Assembly: GCF_000974805.1 (NCBI RefSeq)
Contig: NZ_BBQZ01000007.1
Span: 124,001 to 188,000, forward strand
Source: Demequina salsinemoris
GTDB taxonomy: Bacteria > Actinomycetota > Actinomycetes > Actinomycetales > Demequinaceae
Reading direction: 5' to 3'
Length of the DNA stretch: 64,000 nt
Notes under the pieces: generated by a model
Seen by the model: only the letters and a program-made list of their open reading frames with translations
Databases searched by the model: none
What the model was told of the DNA's origin: nothing
Part shown: piece by piece, positions 19,171-27,573 of the stretch
How the letters are laid out: the number at the start of each line of letters is the position of its first letter
Numbering within the stretch: the stretch's first letter is position 1
Made by a program: the position numbers and the translations under genes

Positions 19171-20358
19171 TCAGCAGCCGCAGGCGAACCAGGTGGCGGC
19201 GTTGTCGGTCGCGGCACCCCACTCGATGCTCCCGTCCCACGTGCCGCCATCGGCCTCCGGCATGGCCTCGAGCTCGGACACGTCCCCGGAGTCGATGTCG
19301 ATGCTCACGACCGCGGTGTCCTCCCCGTCCGCGCCCCAGGTCTCCACGAGGAGGGCGCGGTCCGCGAAGCGAAGGTCGAGGCTCGTCGTGTCCAGGCCCG
19401 ACGCCTCGTCGATCGTGAACTCGTAGGACGTGTCCGCGGCCAGGTCGTAGACGACGAAGACGCTGTCGAGCTCCCCGTCGAGACGGAGCGCCACCAGCTC
19501 GCCGTCGTCGGAGACCGTCCTGCCCCACGTTCCCGGGTAGGACCACTCGGAGTCGATGTCCGGGTAGGTGTCCACCAGGGACGATGCCGACCACTCGCCG
19601 GTCGCCGCGTCCCACCGATAGTGCTTGGTCCCGTTGTCCGAGGTCGCGCTCCAGAGCTCGTTGCCCGCGGCATCGGCCGCGACGAACGCGGGTGACGACG
19701 CCTTCGCGCCGTAGACCGCGAACGTGAGATCCTCGGTCTTCCCCGTGCGCAGGTCGTAGCGCGCCGCGCCATCGGCCCACTCGAGGCGGATGTACCCCTC
19801 GTCCTCGACCCACGAGACGACGCGCGCGTCGTCCCACATGCGCTTCGGCAGCTGCCCGACCTCGAAGTACACCTCCTCCGGGCTCACGAGGTAGACCACC
19901 GCCGCGGGCTGCGTCCACGCCTCGTCGTAGTAGTACTGCTGCGTCGCCACCACCTCCACGGCCCAGTCCTCGCCCACGCGGTCCCACACCCAGTCCTCCA
20001 TCACGAGGGCGTCGGGGTAGGAGATGGCGTTGCTGTACTCCAGGGCGGTGTTGGGATCGGTGCGGGTCGCGGCAGCCGCCGGGTACTCGTCGTCCAGGAT
20101 GCCGTCCGCGTCGCCCGCGTACGGGTCGACAGAATCGCTCGGCTCGGCGCTCGGGCTGGCGCTCGCGCTGGGTTCGGCGGTGGCCGAGGACGATGCGACG
20201 ACCGGCTCGGCGGACGCCGTCGCGGTCACCTCCACGTCCGGGGCGGCCTCCACGCCACCCTTGGAGCCCGCGAGCGCCCACCCGACACCGACCGCGAGCA
20301 CCGCGACAGCGCCGACGGCCCCGCCGATCCAGGCATTCCTCGAGATCCTCACAGCCAT
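19171..20358 (-). CDS. Membrane-anchored beta-propeller-like protein ending in Cys-Gly-Cys (paralog 2)
   Basis: 395 residues: short cytoplasmic start, one membrane helix (about 9-28), a Ser/Ala/Pro linker, then a Trp-rich extracytoplasmic domain with repeated segments of WD40/TolB-like look (SWVEDEGYIRLEWADG, NELWSATSDNGTKHYRWD). The protein ends WFACGC. It is about half identical by eye to the preceding gene, but lacks that gene's ~45-residue cytoplasmic N-terminus. ATG at 20358 follows a GAGGGGG 10 bp after the paralog's stop. Third gene of an ECF sigma operon. Unknown function; sensor or anti-sigma accessory are guesses. Confidence 0.6.
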   Translation of the reverse strand: MAVRISRNAWIGGAVGAVAVLAVGVGWALAGSKGGVEAAPDVEVTATASAEPVVASSSATAEPSASASPSAEPSDSVDPYAGDADGILDDEYPAAAATRTDPNTALEYSNAISYPDALVMEDWVWDRVGEDWAVEVVATQQYYYDEAWTQPAAVVYLVSPEEVYFEVGQLPKRMWDDARVVSWVEDEGYIRLEWADGAARYDLRTGKTEDLTFAVYGAKASSPAFVAADAAGNELWSATSDNGTKHYRWDAATGEWSASSLVDTYPDIDSEWSYPGTWGRTVSDDGELVALRLDGELDSVFVVYDLAADTSYEFTIDEASGLDTTSLDLRFADRALLVETWGADGEDTAVVSIDIDSGDVSELEAMPEADGGTWDGSIEWGAATDNAATWFACGC

Positions 20359-20368
20359 GTCATCCCCC

Positions 20369-21670
20369 TCAGCAACCGCAGGTCCAGAAGGTCGCGCCCG
20401 TGGGCGTCGCCTCGCCGTAGCCGATGCGGCCGTCCCAGGCGGCCACATCGTCCATCGCCATCTCGCCGATCTCCGTGAGCACGCCGCTCGCGATGTCGTA
20501 GCTCACGACGGTGAGCTCATCGTCGTCACCATAGACCTGCATCACCACGGCTCCGTCGACGATGTCCCGGGTAATCGCACCGAGGTACACGCCTTCCGCC
20601 TCGGGAACCGTGAACTCGGAGGAGGTGTCGGAGGCGAGGTCGTACACCCCGAAGCGCCCGGTGGTGGCGCCGGAGCCGCGCCCACCGTCGTACTCGACGA
20701 GGAGCACGGAGTCCCCGTCGTCGGAGGTCACGGTCTCCCACTCGATGTAGTCCCACCACGCGTCGAGCTCCGGATGGTCGTCGACCACCGAGGCGGCGGA
20801 CCAGTCGCCGGTCGCGGCGTCCCAGCGGTAGAGCTTCGTGCCACTCTCGGACGTCGCGCTCCACAGCTCGTTGCCTTCGGCGTCGGCGGACACGAACGAG
20901 TTCGAGTCGGCCGTCTCGCCGTAGGCGGAGAACACGACGTCCTCGGTCGCGCCCGTGAGCAGGTCGTAGCGGGCTCCGTAGTCGCCGCCGCTCCAGGTCA
21001 CTCGGACGTAGCCGTCGTCCTCGACCCACGAGACGACGCGCGCGTCGTCCCACATGCGCTCGGGCAGCTCGCCGACCTCGAAGTACACGTCCTCGGGGCT
21101 GACCAGGTAGAGCACGGCGGGCGGCTGGTCCCAGCTCTCGTCGTACCCGTACGACTGAACGGAGACGACCTCGACCGACCAGCCCTCGCCCACGCGGTCC
21201 CACACCCAGTCCTCCATGACGAGGGCATCCGGGTAGGAGATCTCGGTGCCTCCCTCCACGCCCGCGTTGGGGTCGGTGCGGGTCGCGGCCGCCTCGGGGT
21301 ACTCGTCGTCCAGGATGCCGTCGGCGTCACCCGCGTACGGGTCGGCGGTCTCACTCGGCGTGGCGCTCGGAGCAGCGCTCGCGCTGGGCTCTGCTGAGGA
21401 CGATGCGTCGGACGACGCGGTCACCGTCACGTCAGCGGACGGCTGCGCGACCGGCCCGGTCGACCGCGTCGACGTCGTGACCGCCCAGCTCGCCCCGCCG
21501 ATCGCGAGCACTCCCACCGAGGCGGCGACGACGGACAGCAGCGTGCGCGACCTGCGTCGGCGTCCGGCACCGGCCAGCACCGCGGCGACCACCGCGTCGG
21601 GCGCGGCACCGCGGTCAGCATCAGCCTGCGCGAACAGCCCGCGCAGCTCGTTCCCCAGATCCTCAGCCAC
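20369..21670 (-). CDS. Putative transmembrane anti-sigma/sensor protein with propeller domain (paralog 1)
   Basis: 433 residues. A cytoplasmic segment (1-42, AEDLGNELRGLFAQAD start, basic RRRRSR end), one membrane helix (about 43-63), a Ser/Ala linker, then the same extracytoplasmic repeat domain as the next gene, ending FWTCGC. The GTG at 21670 overlaps the sigma-factor stop by 8 bases, with GGAGGAGG upstream; GTG 21679 is an alternative too close to that site. Position and topology fit an anti-sigma factor, but I see no zinc HxxxCxxC motif, so this is inference. Confidence 0.55.
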   Translation of the reverse strand: MAEDLGNELRGLFAQADADRGAAPDAVVAAVLAGAGRRRRSRTLLSVVAASVGVLAIGGASWAVTTSTRSTGPVAQPSADVTVTASSDASSSAEPSASAAPSATPSETADPYAGDADGILDDEYPEAAATRTDPNAGVEGGTEISYPDALVMEDWVWDRVGEGWSVEVVSVQSYGYDESWDQPPAVLYLVSPEDVYFEVGELPERMWDDARVVSWVEDDGYVRVTWSGGDYGARYDLLTGATEDVVFSAYGETADSNSFVSADAEGNELWSATSESGTKLYRWDAATGDWSAASVVDDHPELDAWWDYIEWETVTSDDGDSVLLVEYDGGRGSGATTGRFGVYDLASDTSSEFTVPEAEGVYLGAITRDIVDGAVVMQVYGDDDELTVVSYDIASGVLTEIGEMAMDDVAAWDGRIGYGEATPTGATFWTCGC

Positions 21671-22202
21671 GGCCGACACCTCCTCCCGTCGCGATGCCCG
21701 ACCATTCGGGCGGCATCGCCTCCACGCCCAGCAGGGTGCTCAACTTCTTCGAGCCATCGTGCACGTAGCGCTTCACGCTGCCCTCGCCCAGGCCGAGCTC
21801 GTGCGCGGTCTCCGCGGTCGTGAGCTGCTCGACGTAGCGCAGCACGATGCACGCGCGCTCGCGCGGGCTCAGGGTCTGGAGCGCCTCGGCGACCGACACG
21901 GAATCGACCGCGCGCTGCTCGGGACCGGCAGAGAGGTCGATCTCCCTCATCAGCAGCGTCCGCTCGCTCTCGCGCTTGCGCGAGCGCGCCCTGTCGATCG
22001 TGCGGGTCACGATCGCCCGCTTCACGTATCCCTCGGCCGCCCGGAGATTCGGGAAGGTCCGCGCGCGGCCGAACACCGCGATCATCGCCTCCTGCACCGC
22101 ATCCTCCGCCTCCGAAGGATCCGCGCACACCAGTCGCGCATAGCCGACCAGCGCGCCGTAGCGCTCGGTCAGCAGCTGCGTCGCCTCGTCCTGCCAGCCC
22201 AC
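21663..22202 (-). CDS. ECF (extracytoplasmic function) RNA polymerase sigma factor
   Basis: 179 residues with region 2 (LVCADPSEAEDAVQEAMIAV near residue 25, then YVKRAIVTRTIDRARSRKR) and region 4 (LSPRERACIVLRYVEQLTTAETAHELGL with its helix-turn-helix near 120). No region 3 and no extra C-terminal SnoaL domain. It resembles the SigE-family actinobacterial ECF group. GTG at 22202 is chosen for GGGGG eight bases upstream. It heads an operon with two membrane propeller proteins, implying regulation through an envelope signal. Confidence 0.88.
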   Translation of the reverse strand: MGWQDEATQLLTERYGALVGYARLVCADPSEAEDAVQEAMIAVFGRARTFPNLRAAEGYVKRAIVTRTIDRARSRKRESERTLLMREIDLSAGPEQRAVDSVSVAEALQTLSPRERACIVLRYVEQLTTAETAHELGLGEGSVKRYVHDGSKKLSTLLGVEAMPPEWSGIATGGGVGRG

Positions 22203-22635
22203 GTGGATCCCCCTACGACTTGCACGGTCCCTCCGTGCGCATCCACCCAAGAGAACGGGCACTGAGGCGCGGAAGTTGGGGGAATGCTCGCAGAATCTTC
22301 ACCGTCGGGAAAGGACGTGCGTCACACATCGGCAGTCGCACGCCCAGGGAGCCTCCCCGAATCCTCAGTCGGTCCGACTTCGGGGACCAAGGTCCCGAGC
22401 GCGCTATCCAACTGACTCGTAGTGTCTACATCAGACGTGACGGCGACTGAAGAAGTCGCCCGATATAGATCGTGGCTCGGACAGTCATCCGGGGACTTGA
22501 CTGTCCGGGCCGCACCCCCTTTCTGGCGCTGAGATCTCGCTCCCTCCCCTGAGATCCGGCGCCAGAATTTTGTCTGCGGCCAGGTTGCCGCCGCACGCGC
22601 ACGCCAGCCCTCTCGCGAACCGCTAGGTTGCCGCC
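22203..22635. other. 433-bp intergenic region with several hairpins, no gene
   Basis: Between the divergent ECF sigma and ATP-grasp genes I see no coding frame. It holds GGGACCAAGGTCCC (22383-22396), GGCGACT paired with AGTCGCC (22442-22460), CGGACAGTCA paired with TGACTGTCCG (22476-22507), and CTGGCGC paired with GCGCCAG (about 22521-22566) followed by AATTTTG, which could be a terminator. The density of stems suggests an untranslated leader or small RNA; none matches a family I know. Confidence 0.4.
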
Positions 22636-23505
22636 ATGACGCGCATCGCCCTCGCCACCACCCGCGACCTCGCAGAGATCGACGCCGAGGACGCCCTGCT
22701 GCTCGCCGCGCTTCCCGAGTCCGAGCTGCTCGCGTGGGAGGACGATCACGACTGGGCCGCCTTCGACCTCGTCGTCCTTCGTTCCACGTGGAACTACATC
22801 GACAGGCTCGAGGAGTTCCTCGCGTGGGCCGAGCGCGTCGCCTCGGTCACCCGGCTCGCGAACCCCGTCCCGGTGATCCGGTGGAACACCGACAAGCGCT
22901 ACCTGGGCCAGCTCGCCGACCAGGGCGTGCCCGTGGTCCCGAGCGTCTTCGTGGCGCCCGGCGATCATGCGGACGATGCGGCAGTGGCCGGCAAGGTCGT
23001 CGTCAAGCCGACCGTCGGCAATGGATCGAACGGTGCGAAGCTGATCGACCACGACCCCGAGAGCGCGCACGAGCACATCGCCTTCCTCCACTCGACCGGC
23101 CGCACCGCGCTGATCCAGCCGTACCTGGACCGCGTGGACGACGAGGGCGAGAGGTCGCTCATCCATCTGAACGGCGAGTTCTCCCACGCCGCCACGAAGG
23201 GCGCGATCCTGTCGCAGCAGATGTCCTTCTCCGCGGGCCTCTACGCCGACGAGGACCTGTCGCCCGCGACCGCGACGGACCAGGAGCGAGCGGTCGCGCT
23301 CGCCGTGCTCGAGGCCTCGGCACGCGTGCTCCCCGAGGCCGCCGACCTCGCCTACGCGCGCGTCGACCTGCTGCCCAGCGACGACGGCCCGATGCTGCTC
23401 GAGCTCGAGCTGACCGAGCCGAGCCTGTTCATGCCGTTCGCCCCCGGATCCCCCGAGCGCGTCGCCGAGGCTTTCCGCACCCTCGCAACGTCCCGTAAGA
23501 TCTGA
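22636..23505 (+). CDS. ATP-grasp domain enzyme (RimK/glutathione synthetase-like)
   Basis: 289-residue cytoplasmic ATP-grasp protein, expected to form a peptide or amide bond using ATP. Seen: N-terminal FDLVVLRSTWNYIDRLEEF, the Lys-bearing strand VVVKPTVGNGSNGAKL near residue 125, LIQPYLDRVDDEGERS near 160, and the metal-binding end LLELELTEPSLFMPF near 255. Substrate unknown; a stand-alone gene. ATG has TAGGTT six bases before it and no ribosome binding site, so it is probably leaderless. The GGACGATGCGG repeat lies within the coding sequence as Asp-Asp-Ala. Confidence 0.75.
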   Translation: MTRIALATTRDLAEIDAEDALLLAALPESELLAWEDDHDWAAFDLVVLRSTWNYIDRLEEFLAWAERVASVTRLANPVPVIRWNTDKRYLGQLADQGVPVVPSVFVAPGDHADDAAVAGKVVVKPTVGNGSNGAKLIDHDPESAHEHIAFLHSTGRTALIQPYLDRVDDEGERSLIHLNGEFSHAATKGAILSQQMSFSAGLYADEDLSPATATDQERAVALAVLEASARVLPEAADLAYARVDLLPSDDGPMLLELELTEPSLFMPFAPGSPERVAEAFRTLATSRKI

Positions 23506-23511
23506 CCCTCG

Positions 23512-23598
23512 AGGGGAGTACTTCCCAAGCTCCGACCCGGTCAGTACGAGATCTCCGTGGATCTCCCGGGCGGACGCCGCGCCAGCGGTGAAGGAGAC
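23512..23598 (+). promoter_or_regulatory. Probable yybP-ykoY (manganese) riboswitch
   Basis: Directly upstream of the TerC gene the sequence has GAGGGGAGTA followed by CTCCGACCCGG and a GATCTCC/GGATCTCCC pairing, the look of the yybP-ykoY leader, a Mn2+ riboswitch that commonly precedes TerC/Alx genes. The match is by eye only; a covariance-model search would decide it. Confidence 0.6.
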
Positions 23599-23620
23599 CT
23601 CAGGAACGCATCGTCCTGAG
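23599..23620 (+). promoter_or_regulatory. Hairpin occluding the TerC ribosome binding site
   Basis: CTCAGGA pairs perfectly with TCCTGAG around a loop that contains the GCATCGTCC repeat. The right arm abuts and partly includes GAGGAG, the ribosome binding site for the ATG at 23628. This is a plausible expression platform for the upstream riboswitch. Confidence 0.5.
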
Positions 23621-23627
23621 GAGACCC

Positions 23628-24722
23628 ATGTCTGCCGTGACCCTGTCCCCGCTCGCCGCCACCGGCATCGTCCCGCTCGGGTCCGAGCCCACCACCGGGC
23701 TCGAGACCATCGCGACGCCCGGCCTGTGGGCCATCACGTTCGGCGTCGTCATCGCGCTCATCGCCTTCGACTTCCTGCTCACGCGCCGCCCCCACGAGGT
23801 GTCGTTCAAGGAGGCGCTCGGCTGGAGCGCGTTCTACATCGCGTTGCCGCTGCTGTTCGGCGTGTGGGTGTGGCAGGCGCACGGCTCCGAGATCGCGACG
23901 CACTACTACACGGGCTACATCGTGGAGAAGAGCCTGTCGGTCGACAACCTCTTCGTCTTCATCCTGATCCTCAGCGCGTTCGCGGTGCCGCGCGCGCTTC
24001 AGCAGCGAGTGCTGCTCGTCGGCGTCGTGGGCGCGATCGTGCTGCGAGGGATCTTCATCGCGCTCGGCGCGGGCCTCATCGCGACGTTCGACTGGGCGTT
24101 CCTGCTGTTCGGCGCGATCCTTCTGGTCACCGCGGTCAAGGTCCTCCGCGACGCGCGCTCCGAGGAGGACGAGCACATCGAGCCCGGTGAGATCGGCATC
24201 GTCAAGGTCATCCGCAGGATCTGGCCCGTCACCGACGACTACCGCGGCACCAAGGTCTCGGTGAAGGAGAGCGGACGACGGCTGCTCACCCCGCTCGCCC
24301 TCGTGATGGCGGCGATCATGGCGACCGACCTCCTGTTCGCCGTCGACTCGGTGCCCGCCGTCTACGGCATCACGGGCGACCCGTACCTCGTGTTCGCGAC
24401 CAACGCGTTCGCGCTGCTGGGCCTGCGCGCGCTGTACTTCGTGCTCGAGAACGCGCTGTCCAAGCTCGTCTACCTCGGCTACGGCCTGTCCGTGATCCTC
24501 GCCTTCATCGGCGTGAAGCTCGTGCTGCACTGGGCCCACGGCACGTGGGAGGGCGTCCCGACGGTGTCGACCAACGTGTCGCTGATCGTCATCGTCGCCG
24601 TGCTCGCCGTCACCACGGTCGCGTCGCTGTGGAAGTCGGGACGGATGGCCGAGGAGGACCAGGACGATGCGGTGGTCGCCGTGGACGATGCGGCCGACGG
24701 CGTCGACGGGGTCGAGCGCTAG
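23628..24722 (+). CDS. TerC family integral membrane protein (Alx/MntP-like metal exporter)
   Basis: 364 residues with about nine membrane segments. TerC landmarks: SVDNLFVFILILSAF near residue 105, the acidic pair in ATDLLFAVDSVPAVYGIT near 230, and FVLENALSKLVYLGYGL near 275. TerC/Alx proteins are implicated in Mn2+ export and metallation of secreted proteins. A GAGGAG site precedes the ATG within a leader resembling the manganese riboswitch. The hydrophilic C-terminus contains two direct copies of the GGACGATGCGG repeat encoding Asp-Asp-Ala, unlike conserved parts of the family. Confidence 0.88.
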   Translation: MSAVTLSPLAATGIVPLGSEPTTGLETIATPGLWAITFGVVIALIAFDFLLTRRPHEVSFKEALGWSAFYIALPLLFGVWVWQAHGSEIATHYYTGYIVEKSLSVDNLFVFILILSAFAVPRALQQRVLLVGVVGAIVLRGIFIALGAGLIATFDWAFLLFGAILLVTAVKVLRDARSEEDEHIEPGEIGIVKVIRRIWPVTDDYRGTKVSVKESGRRLLTPLALVMAAIMATDLLFAVDSVPAVYGITGDPYLVFATNAFALLGLRALYFVLENALSKLVYLGYGLSVILAFIGVKLVLHWAHGTWEGVPTVSTNVSLIVIVAVLAVTTVASLWKSGRMAEEDQDDAVVAVDDAADGVDGVER

Positions 24723-24840
24723 GTCCGCGACGGGCGGGAGGCCCGCGGCGGGCGGGAGCTCCGCGCCGCTGGGTTCCGGCGGGCCGGACCAGTAGAGTCG
24801 AGCGCGCACCAGGTGCCGCCTGGCGCGGAAGGAGCATCAC

Positions 24841-25821
24841 GTGGCTGACGACGAGCGCAGGAACCCCGACGACCCCTGGGTCGCGCCGCCCCTGGGCAGC
24901 GAGGGCGCTTCGAGCGGCACGTACGCCGACCCCTTCGCGGCACCGACCGAGCAGTTCCCGACCCAGGCGACGCCGGGCTCGATCCCGCCGCCGCCCTCCG
25001 CATCGTCTCTCCAGCCCTCCGACCCGTTCGCGCAGCCCTACGGACAGCCGTACGCCGCGCCGGGGATGCCGGGCGCGCCGCGCAGCGACAAGAACTGGAT
25101 GGGCATCACGAGCCTCGTGACGAGCCTCATCAGCCTCCCGTTCATCGCCGTGATCTTCGGCCACCTCGGCCTGCGCGCGGTCAAGCGGGGCGAGGCGAAC
25201 AACCGCGGGATCGCGCTCGCCGGCACGATCCTCGGCTGGATCGGCATGGCGGTCGTCCTGGTCTGGATCGGCATCGGAATGGTCTGGTTCGTCACCGGCA
25301 CCCAGAGCGCGTCCACCTTCGACGACGACTTCACCTGGGATGACTCGACTCCCGAGCCCTCCCAGTCCGCGACCGCGGACCCGTACAGCGACCTCGCGCA
25401 GCCCGGCGACGGCGTGTTCGGCCTCAGCGAGGCGACCTACTACTTCGTCGTCTACGTGAACGGCACCCCCGCGGCCGACACATGCCTCGCGCCATCGTCG
25501 ACCTCGGGCTACGACCTCGACGTCGTCGACTGCTCCGAGTCGCACGTGGGCGAGATCTACTCCACGGCGCCGCTGTCCGACCTCATCGTGGACGGCGACG
25601 TCACGAGCGACGAGACGTGGGCCGCCTTCGGCGCGGCGTGCGATGCGGCTTTCGACCCGTACCTGGACGCGGACGGAAGCGCGACGACGAACCAGTGGCT
25701 GTTCGCCGCCTCGGACGACGACAACGCCTCCGCTGACGACACCCTCATGTGCGTCGCCTCGGACGACTTCAGCGAGACGACGGGTTCGCTGAGCTCGGGC
25801 TCGAGCGGCGAGATCTACTAG
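24841..25821 (+). CDS. DUF4190 membrane protein with extracellular domain
   Basis: 326 residues: a Pro/Ala/Gln-rich cytoplasmic region with SDPFAQPYGQPYAAPG (1-80), two membrane helices of a DUF4190 unit (about 88-150, including the linking AIVFGHLGLRAVKRGEAN-like turn), then a Ser/Asp-rich extracellular part with two to three Cys (DTCLAP, VVDCSESHVGEIYS, LMCVASDD), which resembles septum-formation-type domains of actinobacteria. GTG at 24841 follows AAGGAG. No enzymatic motif seen; function unknown. Confidence 0.7.
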   Translation: MADDERRNPDDPWVAPPLGSEGASSGTYADPFAAPTEQFPTQATPGSIPPPPSASSLQPSDPFAQPYGQPYAAPGMPGAPRSDKNWMGITSLVTSLISLPFIAVIFGHLGLRAVKRGEANNRGIALAGTILGWIGMAVVLVWIGIGMVWFVTGTQSASTFDDDFTWDDSTPEPSQSATADPYSDLAQPGDGVFGLSEATYYFVVYVNGTPAADTCLAPSSTSGYDLDVVDCSESHVGEIYSTAPLSDLIVDGDVTSDETWAAFGAACDAAFDPYLDADGSATTNQWLFAASDDDNASADDTLMCVASDDFSETTGSLSSGSSGEIY

Positions 25822-26018
25822 GCGGCCGACGACCGCATCGTCCCTCCCGGCGACCACACCCGCCGCCCACCCGGCGACCGCATCGTTCCTCCGCCATGCA
25901 CTCCGCACGGATCTGGATCCGACACCCCGGCGACGCGCCGACACGAGCCGCGACACGCTGGCGTGGCGCGCGTGAATCCGTGCGGAGCGCAGGGGGAGGG
26001 AACGGGCGCGAGTCTTCC
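25822..26018. other. Intergenic region with direct repeats and palindromic element C
   Basis: Two direct copies of GACCGCATCGTYCCTCC (25831 and 25876), variants of the interspersed motif, then a ~93-bp inverted-repeat element (25898-25990). No plausible gene. Confidence 0.5.
25898..25990. repeat. Palindromic intergenic element C
   Basis: GCACTCCGCACGGAT (25898-25912) pairs with ATCCGTGCGGAGCGC (25976-25990), 14 of 15 positions. The interior contains CGACACG twice, reminiscent of the core of elements A and B. One copy only in this window. Confidence 0.55.
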
Positions 26019-26047
26019 TAGACACCAAGTGCCACGTTCCCTACGAT
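26019..26047 (+). promoter_or_regulatory. Promoter upstream of the small Cys ORF and C-S lyase
   Basis: TAGACA (26019-26024), exactly 17 bases, then TACGAT (26042-26047). This is one of the best sigma-70-like promoters in the window. It would give a ~110-nt leader to the 49-residue ORF at 26160. Confidence 0.5.
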
Positions 26048-26159
26048 GAGCCTCAGCTCCCTCCCCCGGGAGCCTTGATGGACCAGCATCGAGCACTGTG
26101 GCGCACCCCGGCGCGGCCCCCCGCGACGCGACAGACGATGCTGCGCGAAAGGAACCGCC

Positions 26160-26309
26160 GTGTGCCCCCACTCGACGCTCGTCGCGCCGCCGATCCCGGC
26201 GGGCGAGCATCCGATCCGCGAGCGCCTCACGCTCCGCGAGGAGACGTGCTGCTGGCGCGCGTGGGCCTACAGCGACACCCCCGACGACGAGCCGCGCCCC
26301 GGGTCCTGA
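26160..26309 (+). CDS. Possible 49-residue ORF with a Cys-Cys pair (leader peptide candidate)
   Basis: GTG start with AAAGGA seven bases upstream and a good promoter ~110 bp before. The peptide begins VCPHSTLVAPPIPAGEHPI and ends with REETCCWRAWAYSDTPDD and five more residues. It has three Cys, two adjacent. It stops 65 bp before a PatB-type cystathionine beta-lyase gene. Mycobacteria use cysteine-rich leader ORFs as cysteine-responsive attenuators; whether this is one is speculation. It could also be an unrelated small protein or not expressed. Confidence 0.4.
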   Translation: MCPHSTLVAPPIPAGEHPIRERLTLREETCCWRAWAYSDTPDDEPRPGS

Positions 26310-26374
26310 GCGCGGACCGGCGCGGATCCTGAGACCGTGCACCGGCACCACGTGCCGGACGTAGGCTGGCGGAC

Positions 26375-27550
26375 GTGAACCCCCTCGACCAGCTCACCCT
26401 CGACCAGCTCCGCGAGCGCCGCTCCTTCAAGTGGGCGCACTACGACGCGGACGTCATCCCGATGTTCGTCGCCGAGATGGACGTGCCGCTCGCACCCCCG
26501 ATCCGCGAGGCGCTCGAGCGCGCGATCGCGATCGGCGACACGGGCTATCCCGGCTCATGGCCGATGGTCGACGAGTTCATCGCGTTCGCGGGACGACGCT
26601 GGGGCTGGGAGATCGATCCGCGGCTCGTCGCGCCGGCGCCGGCGGTCATCCCCGCCTATGTCGACGCGTTCGTGGAGGACACGGAGCCCGGCGACGAGGT
26701 CATCATCACGGCGCCGGTCTACCCGCCCTTCACGACGTACCTGCGTCAGGCCGGTCGCGTCGTGACCGAGGCGCCCCTCACCGAGGATCTCCGCCTGGAC
26801 CTGGCCGCCCTCGAGGCGGCGTTCGAGGCGGCCACCGCGCCTCGGGAGGGCTCCACGCAGCGCCGCGCCGCGGGATTCCTGCTGTGCAACCCGCACAACC
26901 CGGGCGGCACCGTCCACACGCGCGCGGAGCTCGAGGCTGTCGCTGCCCTCGCCCACCGCTACGACGTGACGGTCGTCTCCGACGAGATCCACGCGCCGCT
27001 CGTCTACACGGGCGCCGAGTTCGTCCCGTACGCGTCGGTGGACCCGCGAGGCATCGCCATCCAGTCGGCCTCCAAGGCGTTCAACCTCGCCGCGATGCCG
27101 GCCGCTCAGACGATCGTCGGCGAGGAGCGCCGCTCATGGCTCGCCCAGTTCCGCAAGGGCGCGCACGGCCACCCGACCTACCTCGGCACCGTCGCGGCCT
27201 CGGTCGCCTACCGCGAGGGCGACGCGTGGCTCGCTGGCCTGCTCGCGGGGCTCGAGGCCAATCGCGACACGATGCTCGACCTCGTCGCGACCAGCCTCCC
27301 CGGCGTGACGGCCTCCCCGAACCCCGCGACGTTCCTCGCGTGGCTCGACTTCCGCGGCACCGCGGCCGCCGGCGGCCGCGACCTCGGCGATGAGCCCGCG
27401 ACCGCGCTGCTCAAGGAGGGACGCGTCGCGCTCAACCCCGGCACGTCGTTCGGGGGCGGCGGCGTCGGCCACGCGCGCCTCAACTTCGCGGCGCCCCCGG
27501 CGGTGCTGCGCGAGGGTCTCGCACGGATCGCGTCGGTCGTCACCGGCTGA
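26375..27550 (+). CDS. MalY/PatB-type cystathionine beta-lyase (PLP C-S lyase)
   Basis: Fold-type I aminotransferase-like enzyme, 391 residues, expected to cleave cystathionine or cysteine conjugates to a thiol, pyruvate and ammonia. Typical features: FKWAHYDADVIPMFVAEMD near residue 18, FLLCNPHNPGG near 170, VVSDEIHAPLVY near 207, and the PLP-binding Lys in QSASKAFNLA near 232. GTG start has TAGGCT seven bases upstream, so a second leaderless transcript is likely in addition to read-through from 26019. With metE and metF elsewhere it may serve methionine synthesis. Confidence 0.85.
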   Translation: MNPLDQLTLDQLRERRSFKWAHYDADVIPMFVAEMDVPLAPPIREALERAIAIGDTGYPGSWPMVDEFIAFAGRRWGWEIDPRLVAPAPAVIPAYVDAFVEDTEPGDEVIITAPVYPPFTTYLRQAGRVVTEAPLTEDLRLDLAALEAAFEAATAPREGSTQRRAAGFLLCNPHNPGGTVHTRAELEAVAALAHRYDVTVVSDEIHAPLVYTGAEFVPYASVDPRGIAIQSASKAFNLAAMPAAQTIVGEERRSWLAQFRKGAHGHPTYLGTVAASVAYREGDAWLAGLLAGLEANRDTMLDLVATSLPGVTASPNPATFLAWLDFRGTAAAGGRDLGDEPATALLKEGRVALNPGTSFGGGGVGHARLNFAAPPAVLREGLARIASVVTG

Positions 27551-27573
27551 CCGGCGCACGGGAGGGGACCGAG

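Noticed and set aside
22203-22635. A tRNA gene or attachment site in the hairpin-rich gap
   Set aside because: No cloverleaf, T-loop GTTCGAATC or CCA-adjacent acceptor stem could be assembled.
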